Both the position numbers and the translations under genes were made by a program. This document shows, one piece after another, positions 36,401 through 51,053 of a stretch of 64,000 nt of DNA. The first letter of the stretch is position 1. Every line of letters begins with the position of its first letter. This DNA comes from Thermothelomyces thermophilus ATCC 42464 (Eukaryota; Ascomycota; Sordariomycetes; Sordariales; Chaetomiaceae), in NCBI RefSeq assembly GCF_000226095.1, contig NC_016472.1, forward strand, positions 2,666,001 through 2,730,000. The letters run 5' to 3'. The notes under the pieces are model-generated. The model made no database searches. It saw only the letters and a program-made list of their open reading frames with translations, and was not told where the DNA came from.

Positions 36401-36846
36401 GCATTCATGAAGATGAAAGCGACACGGTGGACAGCAGAGATCGAGTACCGGGAACAGACACAGTCTAGATGTCTAATATAAACATATATTATATACTCTC
36501 GGCAACGACCTTCAGAGCCCGGCCGAGACATGGCCTTTGCCTCGCGCGCGAAACGGCAAATCCACGTCATGTTGAACCTGTCTCTCAATAATAAATACCT
36601 CGCTATATACGCCACACTGCCTTCCCTACCCACGTTCTTTTTCTTTTTGGTTCAAGAAGACCCAACCTCCCAAACCCTCTTCCACCCTTCTTTCGGAAAA
36701 GAACACCAAAACGACGAGTCTCGTAACAGGGCCATGGAAAAAAGAATAAATAAAAGAAATCAACAACCGGGAGCCCTCCTCGGAATACAAGGCAGAGTAA
36801 ACTCGGGGGGGGGGGGGGAGAGAAAAGAAAAATAACCTCGGTCTCT
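33438..36846. other. Intergenic 3.4 kb, no gene recognised
   Basis: It contains TATGTATGTACAGTAC-type motifs (34,620-34,645), T-rich tracts and long homopolymers (a C run of about 14 near 36,042 and a G run of about 14 near 36,806, both in UTR-like sequence). The open frames of 60-180 codons on both strands have no domain or coding bias. Confidence 0.45.
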
Positions 36847-38714
36847 TCAGACGGTGTAGATGAAGTCCGGGCGCAGGTCGCCGCGGTCCTCAATCTCCTT
36901 GTCGGACAGGCCCTGGACCCAGTGGTCGCGGTCGCCCCTGCGGCGCCTGGCGTTCTCGCGGCGGAGGAGGAGGGAGTTGAGGACGGAGCCGCCGAAGAGG
37001 CAGAGGGCGAGGTAGGCGATCATGACGGCGTGGCCCTCGGGGAAGCGGGGGCTGTTGAAGTAGACGTTGCTGCTGACGATGCCGTTGAGGTTGCCCCAGC
37101 CGATGACGAAGCCGAGGACGACGCCGCGCTTGTAGACGCCCTCGACGTTGTTGGCGACCCAGCTGATGGTGTTGGAGATGCAGGGGTAGATGCCGAGGGC
37201 GGCCAGGAAGGTGCCCGCGTACTGGACGGCCGGGTCGTCGGTGCCGAGCAGCATGGCGAAGCCGGCGACGCCGAGGAGCGAGACGAGGACGTTGCACAGG
37301 CCGCGGGCGCGGGTGCGGTCGGCGACGAAGCCGACGGCGACCGTCAGCAGCGCCGCGGCCGCGTAGGGGGGCACCGACATCAGCTGGGCCCGGACCACGC
37401 TCGTGTTCCAGCCGAGGTTGGCGATGATGGTGGGCAGGAAGAGGGAGAAGGCGTAGAGGGGCATGTCGCAGCCCATGTAGATGACCATGCCGAGCCACAT
37501 CTTCCAGTCGCGCACGGCCTGCCAGAACCACGTCATCCGGAAGGACTCGTGGTTGGCCGACGCCTGCTTGTCCAGCTTGAGGCGGCGGATGACCCGGGCC
37601 CGGTCGTCCTCCGACAGGAAGCGGGCCTCGTCGGGGAAGTCGTGCACCATCCAGAAGGACGCGATCCCGACCACGATGGTCAGCAGGCCCTCGATGATGA
37701 AGATCCACGCCCACCCGGGGATGCCGCGGATCCCGTCCATGTTCTCGATCGCCGCCGCCAGCAGGCCGCCGAAGGAGCCCGACACGGCCGCCGCCGAGAA
37801 GAAGATGGCCGCCCGCACGCCGAACTCGGACCGCTTGTACCAGCACGAGAGGTAGTAGTTGACCCCCGGGAACAGCCCGGCCTCGGTCAGCCCCAGGAAC
37901 CAGCGCGCCGCCATGAGCCCGGACCAGTTATACACGAAGCCCATCCCGAGCATGCTCGCGCCCCAGAGAATCCTACAATCCGGGGAAACAAGAGAGAGAG
38001 AGAGAAAAAAATTTCATGTCAGATATCTTCATCGTTGATCGTAGAGTAGCAGAGCTAGGAGTTGGGGGGTAAGGGAGGGGAAGAAAGGGGGGAGGGAGGG
38101 AATTTTGTCGATCTCCTCTAAAGTCGACGGGGTAAAAAAAAAAAAAAAAGAAAATAAACCGGGAAATGGTGGGCTTGCTTACATGATGATGGGGATGTAG
38201 ATGGAGGGACGCAATCGCTTGAGCAGGATGTTGCTGAGCGGCTCGAAGACGGCGTACGACACAAAGAAGATGGTCAGCGTCGCGTTGTACTCGCCCGTGG
38301 AGAGATCTAGGTCTTTGTTAAGGCCGGCGATCTTGGCATTGCCTATGTTGGTCCGGTCGAGGAAGGCCAGGAGGTAGAGGAGGCAGAGCTGCGGCCCATT
38401 GTCAGTGCAAGCCTCCCCAGCTTGACCTCGGCGCAATAATTCCTTACCCATGGCATGAGAATCAAGTCCAGCCTCCAAAGCAGTCGACGCTCCTGGAATC
38501 GGTCGTGTTTGTCAGCCATCCATCCGGCCCCGTCGTATGCCCGAGACGATTCGCCGGAGCGCCGTCCTCCCGACTACGGGGCAAATCTTACCACCTCGGC
38601 CTTCTCCGCCTCGGAGAGGTGGGCGTCTGGGTCCATGGGCATGTCTGCCCCCTCATCGTGAATGCCGTTGGCGTCGAGGGACACCTTCTCCTTGTCGGCA
38701 TCCGAGCCGGCCAT
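36847..38714 (-). CDS. MFS transporter, anion:cation symporter (ACS/DAL5-like) family
   Basis: Four exons (38714-38592, 38492-38448, 38388-38183, 37972-36847) join in frame to 499 residues. A cytosolic acidic start is followed by ERRLLWRLDLILMPW and LCLLYLLAFLDRTNIGNAKI, the helix 1 signature of fungal ACS-family carriers (allantoate permease Dal5, nicotinate permease Tna1, vitamin H carriers). Further marks are RWFLGLTEAGLFPGVNYYLSCWY in helices 4-5, the central loop RRLKLDKQA, and WxxNNVEGVYKRGVVLGFVIGWGNLNGIVSSNVY in the C-terminal half. Length and twelve hydrophobic segments fit the family. These proteins import small organic anions or vitamins across the plasma membrane with protons; the substrate cannot be read from sequence. 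The gene ends the coding part of the nuclear section. Confidence 0.92.
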
Positions 38715-41700
38715 GTTTCAAAGTCGGATCGCGGGCCTGATCTTAAAGAGTTGAAGTACTGGGAACTAAGCGCGCGGGGTTAACTGCGATCCCGACTTGC
38801 TTGGAAAGGGGGTATTGTTCTCTCTCTCGGTTTGGAGATGTGGGAAGGAGGGATGAAGACGTTTGTTTAAGGTTTTTGGGGCAGGGATTAGGCGTGATTA
38901 ATTAAAGATCGATATTAGACGGCAGGATAAAGCAAGTGGGCAGCCTGAGATTTATTTGTTCATGTGCCAGGTCGGCTCCACGGGCCAAAGAGCGGGGAGA
39001 TGGATGATCCGGGGAACCGGCTTTTTTTTCTTCTCTTTTTTGTTCGGTCAGCACCTTACCCATTCTTCTTCCATGTGCAGCATTCCATGTAACCCTCGCG
39101 CAGGCGGCCAAGGTGTGGATTTGGCCGAATGTATCCGAAGAACTGCACTACCCAGTAACTAGTATTGTAAGGTTAGCCCGAGGGGCCGTTGACCTCCTGT
39201 TCCCCCCTGTCAATTGCGGAGGGGGTCCCCTCGAACCCGGAGGAGGTTTGCTTCGTACCCAGCACCACAGTACGCGAGTGTGTGTGTGTGTGTATCCACT
39301 AGTGTAGAGATGCTGACGGTGAAGGGATGGGGTAATATCGCCGAGGCTGCGGAGGTTCTTCGCGGGGGATCATCGACCAGGGGCCCCGGAAATACCGGGG
39401 AATGTTGCGAGTCTAATCCGTACTGTACACTAGTGTACTATGTATAGCGTTGCAGCAACATCCGGGGGAAACGCCGATCAAGTCCTAATCGCGGGCGCGG
39501 GGGTTGGGAGCGCGGCCTTCGCTCCACTAGCCGAGCGTTTTGCGGAGTCCTTGTTTTCATTAGCGTGGTCCGCAAGCGTTGGCGGGCCGGGGAGGAACGC
39601 ACGATGGCCCCCACGCAATCGGAGGAGAGGACGGAGCGGATGGTTTTGGCGAAGCTTCTTTTTGGGCGGCGGTCCGGCTTTGAGGCATAGGCCAAGCCTG
39701 GAATGCAAGGAGGGAGGATGCGGAATGCGGAGAAAAGCTAACATTAGTATCCTGTTAGGGCAGCCCGGCTTTTGAGCCAAGCATTGATGTTGCAGCCCGC
39801 ATGCCCACAAACTGTTTCACCCTCCCACCGCTCCCGTCTGGAAATTTCCCTGTACTTCTCTGCACACGGTTCCCGCAAACATTGGCCACGGCTGTCAGGG
39901 ATCACTCGGGAAGAACGGCTTGCTGGTTTCTATGTGTACTGTGCGTCCAGCAGTGTATGTATGTACATACATACATAGAGATAGTGACCAGAGTAAGCCT
40001 CCGCCGCGCCCCAGGACCAAGCACCGAAAAAAAAGATCGTAGATTGAAAGATTTTCCCCAAGATTCGATAACAAAATTGACAATGCTACGCGACATGTTA
40101 CATCCCGCTCTCGAGCAGCAGGCCACCGCAGCTGAACACTCAGCAGGGGGCCAGACACATGTCAATGCCGTGCATCGTGGATGGAATACATTGGCCGGAG
40201 TCGTGCAAATCTTGAAGCTGCTTCTTTGGTGCAAGAAAGAGGGATGTCCTCAAGGAGTCGTGTGCTGCGGATGCTGGTCGGTCCCTGAATGTCGCCAAGC
40301 TCGCGTTTGGCGACACGGCGTCTTCCGAAGCGCGCTGCAAACATATGTATCATGCGTCTGGCGTCCCGGCAAGTGTGGTGGAATGGGTGCTGGCATGAAA
40401 ATCGGGCGTGCGGGACAAAGCTAGGCATTTCCGTGCCTCCCCGCTTTCGCTTCCCCGCCCTTTGCTCTTAGCTCCTCCTAGTGTGCACTGGCGCAGGCAT
40501 CCCCAGGAACCGTCCCACACCAAACCCCGACGTCATCAATCCCGCAAACACGAGCGGCTCCCAAGACGAGCCTTTGGAAGACGAGATGCAGATACCACGG
40601 GACACTTACCATGTGCCGGTCGTTCGTCGGAGGTAAGCGCGGCAAATATCCAGAAGCCAGGGTGGTGTCTCAGCGACCCGGACACAGCGTTCCCTCTGTG
40701 CACTGGAACGGGAAGAACTAAACACAGTTTTAGACGGCTCAAACCGCGCCGGATTGAGCCTTTGTGAGCCTGTGTGGGGTGTAGGGCATTGTCAGCTTGA
40801 GCGCTAGCTCTAAAGGACTATTGATATCAGAGCTGACGACTGGGATATCACATAATTATTGCCATGCGGGCATCCGTCCACGTCTCTCCCGAAGGACATT
40901 TGGCTCGCTCTTTCCGCGGAGTCGTTCTCTTTTCTCATATAGAGTCCATACAAGTAAGGAGTGGACCCATTCATCGTGACTGTGGCAACCAACCCCGGCA
41001 TGGGTCCTGGCAACCACCTTGAGACGTGGGTTGTTCAACGCGCCAGCCTGAGCTTGAGGCAAACCGTTGAGCTACTAGCAAACTCGGAGGTGATCCGCCA
41101 AGGCGGGAAGGGCTTCGTCTAAGCTTCTGTGGATATGCTTTGCCCGCTTCGCCTAGCCTGGCTAATTACACCTCAAGCATTGGAGCGCAATCGACCCGTC
41201 TCCCAGCCAGGCCGTGCTTGGCGCAGACAAGTTGCGCTAGGGCGTAGGACACGTCGACGGCGCAGGCTGCAGATGGATGAATTTTGGTTGTCAGGCCTGC
41301 TTTTGGAGAGCGGTGCCGGCACTACTGTGTATGCGATCAGTACAGTGCACGCGAGGAGATATTATTCCTTGCTTGCAGCGGAAAGGCGGCAGTAATTAAT
41401 TAAATAAACCCGCGGTCGGGCCCGCCCCTGCAGAGTTTCCGTAAGATGCACTGACAGGCAACATTCCCACGCGAGGAAAGGTCGTAGCCGATCTGCACGG
41501 GTCATCATTTGAAGATCCTGGCCGTCCAGGCAATATCCCATGGATTCGGGAACGAAGCGAATTGGCTGAGCACCTGTGGGGTGCCGTCGGAGACCCTCCG
41601 CTACGGCGCCTTGGGCGCCTGCTGTGTCCCAGTGGCGCGCTACATTGAGGAATTAATCAGCAACACGGAGGCCAATAATTAATAGTGGCATGTCCTTCGA

Positions 41701-42099
41701 GGGCAGGTAATAATTAGACCGGCAAGCTGGTAAGCTAGGGGGGGCGCACGAAAAAGCACATCTTATCACATTGAAAGTGGTGAAACTGTGTCCGTGGCAT
41801 TTGCGATCAGCATTCGCCTCATATTATCTAACGCAGGTAACCTAGGCACCTTACCTATCATTATACGTTGACAGCTGGTTGAGGTGAGAGAGCCGAATGG
41901 AGTATCCTCCCGATTCATGGCGAAAAGACTAGATTGTATTTACGGCTTGTTGGTAATTAATTAGTCATTAGACAGGGTTGGCTTGCCAATGGACGAAAGT
42001 GATGAATTCCCGCGTGAACTTTAAACGCGAAATACGATGCCCTCATGCCGAACGCAGTGGAAGCTCCGGGAGCGTTGAAAGCAGTCTGCAGTAGGTGGC
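38715..42099. other. Gene-free nuclear DNA before the degraded repeat
   Basis: No gene is supported in 3.4 kb. The stretch has the 14-base palindrome GTACACTAGTGTAC (39425-39438), TATGTATGTACATACATAC (about 39,956-39,976) and an increasing number of TAATTAATT tracts from 41,390 on. Base composition drifts toward AT near the right end. Confidence 0.5.
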
Positions 42100-44050
42100 T
42101 GTACGAAGGAGACAGTGCCTTATTAAAGCTATCTACAAAGGAGACAAAAACGAGTGGTATTTATAGACAAAGGGACTGGCCAATACGTTGAACAGCCTCA
42201 TATAGCTGTGGCAAACGCGTGGCTAATACGCTTAGAAGCTCCACAGCTTCTGACACACCCCCTAGTTAAAGGCAATAGTCGTTTAACTACGCTTTATGAT
42301 GATACTGTTCCTAGTGTTATATCCTTTGTTACTCTTACCTCGATGGCTCCTTCAGGGGGCCCGCCTTCTGTATTCGGAAGTCTGAAAGAGTCGAGTATAG
42401 TAGAGCAATTCCTTTGAAGCTATAGATCAAATATAGCCATTATAACTATAGTAGCGATAGTATTACTAGTTTTAATCGTAGCAATAACAGGATAGTGCCT
42501 CCTACGCTCGAATCAACGGATGACTCGTCGGGTACGCCCGTCGCGAACACTGTAACTACTAGTAGGTCGACTCCTACTCCTGTAACCCCTCGAAAGCGTA
42601 AGCGCGCTAAAGCTTCCAAACTAGCTTCCAAACCGTGAGTGTTCTAGTCGCGTCAGGATCGTTCGAGCTGACTGAAGATAGCGACATCGAAGCTGGCGAG
42701 CTTCGCAAGGTGCCCTACGGAATGTGTATATGGTCGGCTCTGGTAGGACGTTCTTTTGGCGAATGTCGTGATCATTCCGGCGCTAGCTCTTGCTACTACT
42801 ATTGTACCTGTAGTTCCTATAAGTGTAAGGAGATATATGCTGATCGCCTGCGTGTCTGATAGCTCTTGCGATGCTTATACTAATTATAATGGTAGTCCTG
42901 CTTCTTACGTCAGGTTAGCAAAGGATTTAACGAAGGCTCTACTAGATAGAGCTAAGGCTTTTATAAGTCCCTAGATCCTAAACCTCTACCCCTAACGTGT
43001 AGGCGAATCGCTAATAGTTACACGTAGGATCTTAAGAAGTTACGTATAGTCGTTCGGAGTGACCTGAAACGTGCTAGCGTAGACGATATAGAGGAGTACG
43101 AGCTTGATAAGGCTAAACTCGCGCGTTTTACAAAGATCGCCTATTTAGTATACGACATCTTCTACTAGTTAGGCAAGATCAAGGAGGCTTGTAATACTTA
43201 TATTAGTATATCTAATGATGCGTTAGGTGCTATATTGTTGCCTAGCTAGGATAAAGGTAAGGGTAAGGCTATTGATCCTAGTAATAGCTAATAGTAGTAA
43301 ATAGGGAGTATTAGGTAGTATTTTGTTTAGCGAATTTAACTTATTTTCTACCTCCTAGTTATATAAGCCTATAATTAATATTTTAAAGATTAAGGAGAGC
43401 TCTTTAGTGCTTGAAAGCTTATTAGTTAAGTCACTTAGTAAGCCTATCTACTAACATCTGACTAATTAGTAGATATATAGCTTTAAACGTTCCTTTTGCT
43501 ACTTCCTAGTATCACAGATAAGTATATAGACGGCCTAGCAGGCTATAGCTAGGACGTAGGACATTCCGACAGCTAATCACTTGACAGACTAATTAGAAGA
43601 TTATCACCGCCAAGACTAAGGTCTTTACTAGTGATAATAACATATCACCGTCGATAATGCGGAATCACGGAGTAAAAGGAGAAATAGTACTAGTAATAAC
43701 TATTAAAGAGGGATAGACAATTATATATATATAGCTAGCTAGTCACTCGTTAGGTAGACTCTAAGAGTTTACCAGTAGTAATAATTACAATTACAGTACT
43801 TATACTAAGCATTGCTAATTACTATAAGAGACAACTCTAGTGTTATTATGAACCCTTTGGCTTTACCGAATCCCTTAGACAACCTGCCTACCTGTCCCGC
43901 TTAATCTACCTTTGTCTGAACCCTTTTAGAAGAAGTCTGAGTTAGGTTCGTTATACCTAGCATAACTATATATTATAGATATCTATATACTATAGGTAAG
44001 TGTTAATACATTTGTTCTTAGCTATTACTAGTTAAATAGTTTGCTAATTG
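42100..44050. repeat. Degraded repeat with RIP-like composition
   Basis: This block is dominated by TpA dinucleotides (CTAGTAATA, TAATAGCTAATAG and the like) and has very few CpA or TpG, most strikingly after 43,000. That is what repeat-induced point mutation leaves. A lysine/arginine-rich coding trace around 42,580-42,640 and another readable stretch near 43,060-43,260 suggest former protein coding, but no family is recognisable. The boundaries are approximate. It directly adjoins the mitochondrial-type DNA. Confidence 0.6.
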
Positions 44051-44093
44051 TCGTAATAAATATTCTAAGGTTCCCTAAGCTTAAGATCGATAT

Positions 44094-44279
44094 CTATAAA
44101 TTATTATCTTCTGCATTCAAAACATTTCTATCTGAAGAATATAGATGTCCTGTATGCTGACGAGCACCTTTCTCTATAGATTTTTCTATTGGTACTGTTA
44201 CAGGATAAAAACTATGTATTGTAGATATTAAGAATATACCTATTATAGGTATAATTAGCAAAAAATATAATAAAGACAC
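44094..44279 (-). other. Hydrophobic reading frame, possible truncated nad4 start
   Basis: The frame reads (V)SLLYFLLIIPIIGIFLIST, a membrane-helix start of the kind found at the N terminus of ND4, and it lies where nad4 is expected (downstream of nad1 on the same strand). After about 25 residues the sequence stops resembling any ND4 I know and runs to a TAA at the edge of the degraded nuclear repeat. It may be the nad4 first exon cut by the junction, or an intron-linked frame. Confidence 0.3.
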
Positions 44280-44829
44280 CCAAACAAGATAGCTACCCTT
44301 ACTTGTACACCAATTAACCGCAATAAAACTTCACACCAGAGATAGATTGCTGAATATATTGAAAAACATCTGATATCTAAGAATGTCCAGGTTTAATAGT
44401 ACAGTGAAACCTTATAATAATGCTTTGTCTTTCGTATCTCGTAAATCACGAAATACTTTATACTTTACTTGTTTCGTAGCCAGGTAGTATAGTAACCTTA
44501 CCCCTTATTAATAGTACATTTTCGTATTATATATACAATCTGTTATATGTATATATATATATATATTTTAGTTGAAAAATAAAATGATACATAAGTATCT
44601 AATAACAAGACTAGTAGTATACTATTATAATTAACCGCATTAGATAATATTATGAATAATACATAATGTAGATAGTCTATTAATAATACTATAATAACCA
44701 TAAAATTAGCATTATATAACTATACCCTACTTAAAGAAAAGATTTATTATATAACTAATTATTATAATTATTATTATTAGAATAATATATACTAGGAAAG
44801 AGTGTAATAAAAACAAAGGGATTTATTAA
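44280..44829. other. Mitochondrial spacer next to nad1
   Basis: This is AT-rich DNA with TATATATAT runs. No tRNA or coding sequence was found. Confidence 0.5.
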
Positions 44830-45963
44830 TTATAGTAAATATATATTAGCCGGGAATATATTATAACTATATAATATACAAGGTATTAAAACTATTAAAG
44901 CAAACAGTATAGGTAATAAAACTGTTCAACAGAAAGCCATTAATTGATCAAAACGTATTCTAGGGAAAGAAGCTCTTACTCATATAAAAACGAATATCAA
45001 TATAGAACTTTTTAACCCTAAGCTTAACCCATAAAATAATCCATCTATAATAGAATTATTTAAGAAATATTCTGTATAAATATAATAATATTTTCAATAT
45101 AAGTCGAAATCTGCTACAAAGATTGGGTTATAAATCATCATAAAATGAATAATATCAAATATATTTATATTAAATATTTCTAAAACATTAATCAATAAAT
45201 AACCACCTAAAAATAAAATACTTGTAAGTATACACATTAAAACTATACTTCCATATTCGGCTAAGAAAAAGAACACAAAAACTACTGCAGCGTGTTCTGT
45301 CATAAAACCACTAACAAGTTCTGACTCAGCTTCAGCTAAATCAAAAGGAGCTCTATTAGTTTCAGCTACAGATCCAATGAAAAATATAATAAATATTGGT
45401 AATAAAGGCAATACATATCAAACAGCTCTTTGAGATTCAGTGTTAACAGTAAGATTTAAGCTACCAGTTAACATAATAACTAAAAGTATAGCTGAACTTA
45501 AAACTAATTCATAACTAATCAATTGAGCTGTACTTCTTAAAGAACCTAAAAAAGCATATTTACTATTAGCACTTCAACCAGCTAATAATATACCGTATGT
45601 AGCTAAAGAAGATACAGCTAACATATAATATATTCCTAAACTGAAATCATTAACTGTTAATCCTGGACCATAAGGAATAACTGCATATCCTAATAGAGAG
45701 AAAATTAATGTAATGACAGGACCTAAAAAGAATAATATTATGTTAGCTTGCGTAGGTGCTACATATTCTTTTAATAAAAGTTTTAATGCATCCGCGAATG
45801 CTTGTAATAAACCATAATATCCTACAGCATTAGGACCCAATCTTCTTTGCATACTTGCCATAGTTTTTCTTTCTGCAATAGTTACATAAGCAACACCAAC
45901 CAAGGCTGGAACTAATACCAAAACAACTTCAATTAATGAAATGATCGTAGGAGAATAATACAT
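44830..45963 (-). CDS. nad1: NADH dehydrogenase subunit 1 (mitochondrial type)
   Basis: With TGA read as Trp the frame is intact for 377 residues and needs no intron. Conserved ND1 parts are present: [35 protein letters not shown] near the quinone site, [20 protein letters not shown], and the C-terminal [19 protein letters not shown]1 forms part of the quinone-binding channel of complex I in the inner mitochondrial membrane. Under the standard code the frame breaks at internal TGA codons, so it could not be made in the cytosol. Confidence 0.93.
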
Positions 45964-47572
45964 AGGAAATTCTTAATTAAAAAAAGGAAAAGAGGAGTGG
46001 AGAGTAAAAAGAGATTAGCTTAATAACCATTGTGTTGTGCTAGTAGGCCTTGCCTACTTTCCCTATCTTACTTATATCTCCTTTTAATATTCTTTTATTC
46101 TCTTTTGGCTGGCTTATTAAATAGTTATAGCAATTTTTCTTTAAACGTTCGCTTTCATTATGAAAATATTTAAGAAGAGATAATATAAATTAAGCATTTT
46201 ATTTTACATATTATTTTTCATAAAGTTCTTAATACTTTTCATTATATATTACAACCCATTGTAGATGGTTATTTTTGCAACCATATGTATTAACCATAAC
46301 ATAAACTGAGTTAAACAACACCTTAAAACAAAGCTAACCCTACCTTATTTGGCCAAAGTTACTTAATATTTTTTATATTCTTAAACTATTTATAATTTTT
46401 AGTAATTTCTTCTTTTTTATTCTATAAAAAAATAACAGTGTAATCACTTAATCTTTTATCTCTCCTTAAATTTAACATTTTTAAGTGCCGTATTAATATT
46501 ATACACATAGTTTTAAGAGGGCTAGAATAAATAGTCGAATCCTTCCTTTTCTTTGAAAGTTAGATCTTACTTATTAAGTTGAACTTCTTATATCCTTATA
46601 AAGGTATTTTCAATTTTATTTATTGGAGCGAAGATAGATAACCAACAGCATATCGCTTTACAAAAAGATCAATCTAAATTTGAACCTAAGGTTGTTAATT
46701 ATAAGATTAAAGGTCTTTTGATAAATAGTCTTTCATCTAAACCCTAGGCAGACCCTATAAGAAATAATTTAAAGTAATCACTAAATTATGTATCAAGTAC
46801 AGCTTTATTGCTCACATGTATTAATTGAATCATATTTAGATTATCTTGGATACTCCAATATAAAATTATTACCTTGAATATTATTAGACATAGACAAATT
46901 TACTCTATAACTATGGACTAAAATATTAAAAAGTTAATACCATTTTAACAAAATATAAACCTACCTTTAAATATTAAAAGGGATAATAAATATTCAATGT
47001 TTTAATCTTCATTAATTAAAAAGAAAATTAAGTAAAAATCTCTTAAACAATCATGATAATGATTTATTTACCACAATCTTTATTTTTTATAATATTAAAC
47101 TATATATATCTTAAAAATTCTTTAATCTAGGTAGAGTATTGTGTACTCACCCACACATACATATAGACTATACTACATATATTTCTCTCTAGGTATACTT
47201 AAGTAGCTTTAGGCCACTACAATACACCAGTTTGTATCTGGAAGTATAAATAAAATTAAAATTTACACTACCTAAAAGTTTCTATAAATTGTGTAGTGTA
47301 TTCTTTTTTAGAAATATAAAATTTAACTATGTATAGTATAGAATGAATTTATAAACCCATATTAACATGTACTCTACGACTATTAAGAAAATTATAGATA
47401 GTCGCCTATTTCATAGTATGAATAAAAAATGTATAACCTTTCAAATAAAATAACCACACCAGGCATATAGCCAGATTTAAAGTATTTTTTTTGTAAGGGC
47501 TTCCGAAAAGTTTTAATTAAACATAGTTATAAGCAAGTATAATACTAAATTCTTATTCTTTCTAAAAGAAAA
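45964..47572. other. Mitochondrial spacer between cox1 and nad1
   Basis: These 1.6 kb of AT-rich DNA have no gene I can recognise. A short GC hairpin (AGTAGGC/GCCTACT, 46042-46058) is the only clear structure. Confidence 0.5.
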
Positions 47573-49895
<2,323 letters not shown>

Positions 49896-49956
49896 ATATA
49901 TTAATATATATATATCTTACCTGTTATATCTTTTAAGATAATTAAAAAATTTAATT

Positions 49957-50027
49957 AGGATTATGTAGGAATCGAACCTATTACTTAAGATTTGCAATCA
50001 AAGTGTAAACCATCTACTTCATAATCC
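49957..50027 (-). tRNA. trnC: tRNA-Cys (GCA)
   Basis: It folds as a cloverleaf with acceptor GGATTAT/ATAATCC, anticodon loop TTGCAAA (anticodon GCA) and T loop TTCGATT. It lies between cob and cox1, its usual place in Sordariomycetes. Confidence 0.9.
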
Positions 50028-51053
50028 GTATAATATATATATATTATACACTTTTATTTTTGGTTATAATAAGATTATTATTTATTTTCTAGAAAATAAA
50101 AAGATTATGGACAATAATCAGAAATAGAATTAGCATAGCCGCCTACGTAGCCGCCTACGTGGCCGCCTACGTAGTTGTAGTAGCATCCGCAGCTAATAGC
50201 AAGTAGCCATTAAATAAATAAAATATCAAAAAAAATTTTTTTCTTAAAACGTACAAATTACATATAATATGTATATCGTTCACTAAAAAGCTTAATTGTA
50301 GTATTTTAATTCTGCGGGCCTATCTATATTATTACTCTTTTGATAATTATATATCTAGAGAAATACTCTCTATTAAGCTAATTACTATGATATTGTATAT
50401 ATTATATAATGTAGTAAATTAACTATTAAAAACCTTTTTTTAATACTTAACGGACACCAATTTGTATCCAATTAAACTCAATATTTTTTTATAAGCTTGC
50501 ATTAAAGAAGCCGCCAATTCAATCATGAAAATAAGTTATTGATATAATATATACTGATTACCGTAGATTATCCACATTTAATCTACTTTTTATAAAATGA
50601 ATATTTGACAGCTAAACATAAGACTATGAATATTATCTAAAGTTTCAACCACAGTACCATATAATTCAATTCTACAAGAGCATTTGACTTTCTAGTCTTA
50701 AGTCATTAACATTAGAACTAATCTCTAATGCAATATTTGTTAATAAAAACAATACTGACTGAACCTAAGGTACTAAAATATTATATTGAAACATAGATAT
50801 AGCATTTATATATATATCATATATTAATCTTATTATACTTACCCTGTCTATTGGATGGTTTATTACTTATGTAGATTTAGGATAATCTAAGAAATACTGT
50901 ATATATAGCTGCAGTACCTATACAGATATAAGCTGCTATACCAGACCAGCAGTACTAAAAATTATAGTTGTAATAAGAACCAGACTACTTCTGCTGTCCA
51001 TGAATTTTCTAGAAGTATAAACCTATTTAAAAAGTTTATAATTACCTATTATA
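50028..51053. other. Mitochondrial spacer between cob and trnC
   Basis: This is AT-rich and noncoding. It holds a GC cluster, TAGCCGCCTACG repeated three times in tandem (50136-50171, third copy with one change). Confidence 0.6.
50136..50171. repeat. GC-rich 12-base tandem repeat, three copies
   Basis: Units 50136-50147, 50148-50159 and 50160-50171 share TAGCCGCCTACG; the last has TGG for TAG. Such GC clusters are scattered in many fungal mtDNAs and can mark mobile or recombinogenic sites. Confidence 0.8.

Noticed and set aside
36922-38049. 375-codon plus-strand frame over the MFS transporter
   Set aside because: It is an antisense shadow of a GC3-rich exon, dominated by Asp, Val, Ala and Glu without structure.
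39801-40424. 207-codon plus-strand frame upstream of the degraded repeat
   Set aside because: Composition looks random, with many Cys and Trp, and no domain is visible.
42960-43030. Telomere-like CCCTAA motifs
   Set aside because: Only isolated CCTAA and CCCCTAAC occur, with no tandem array.
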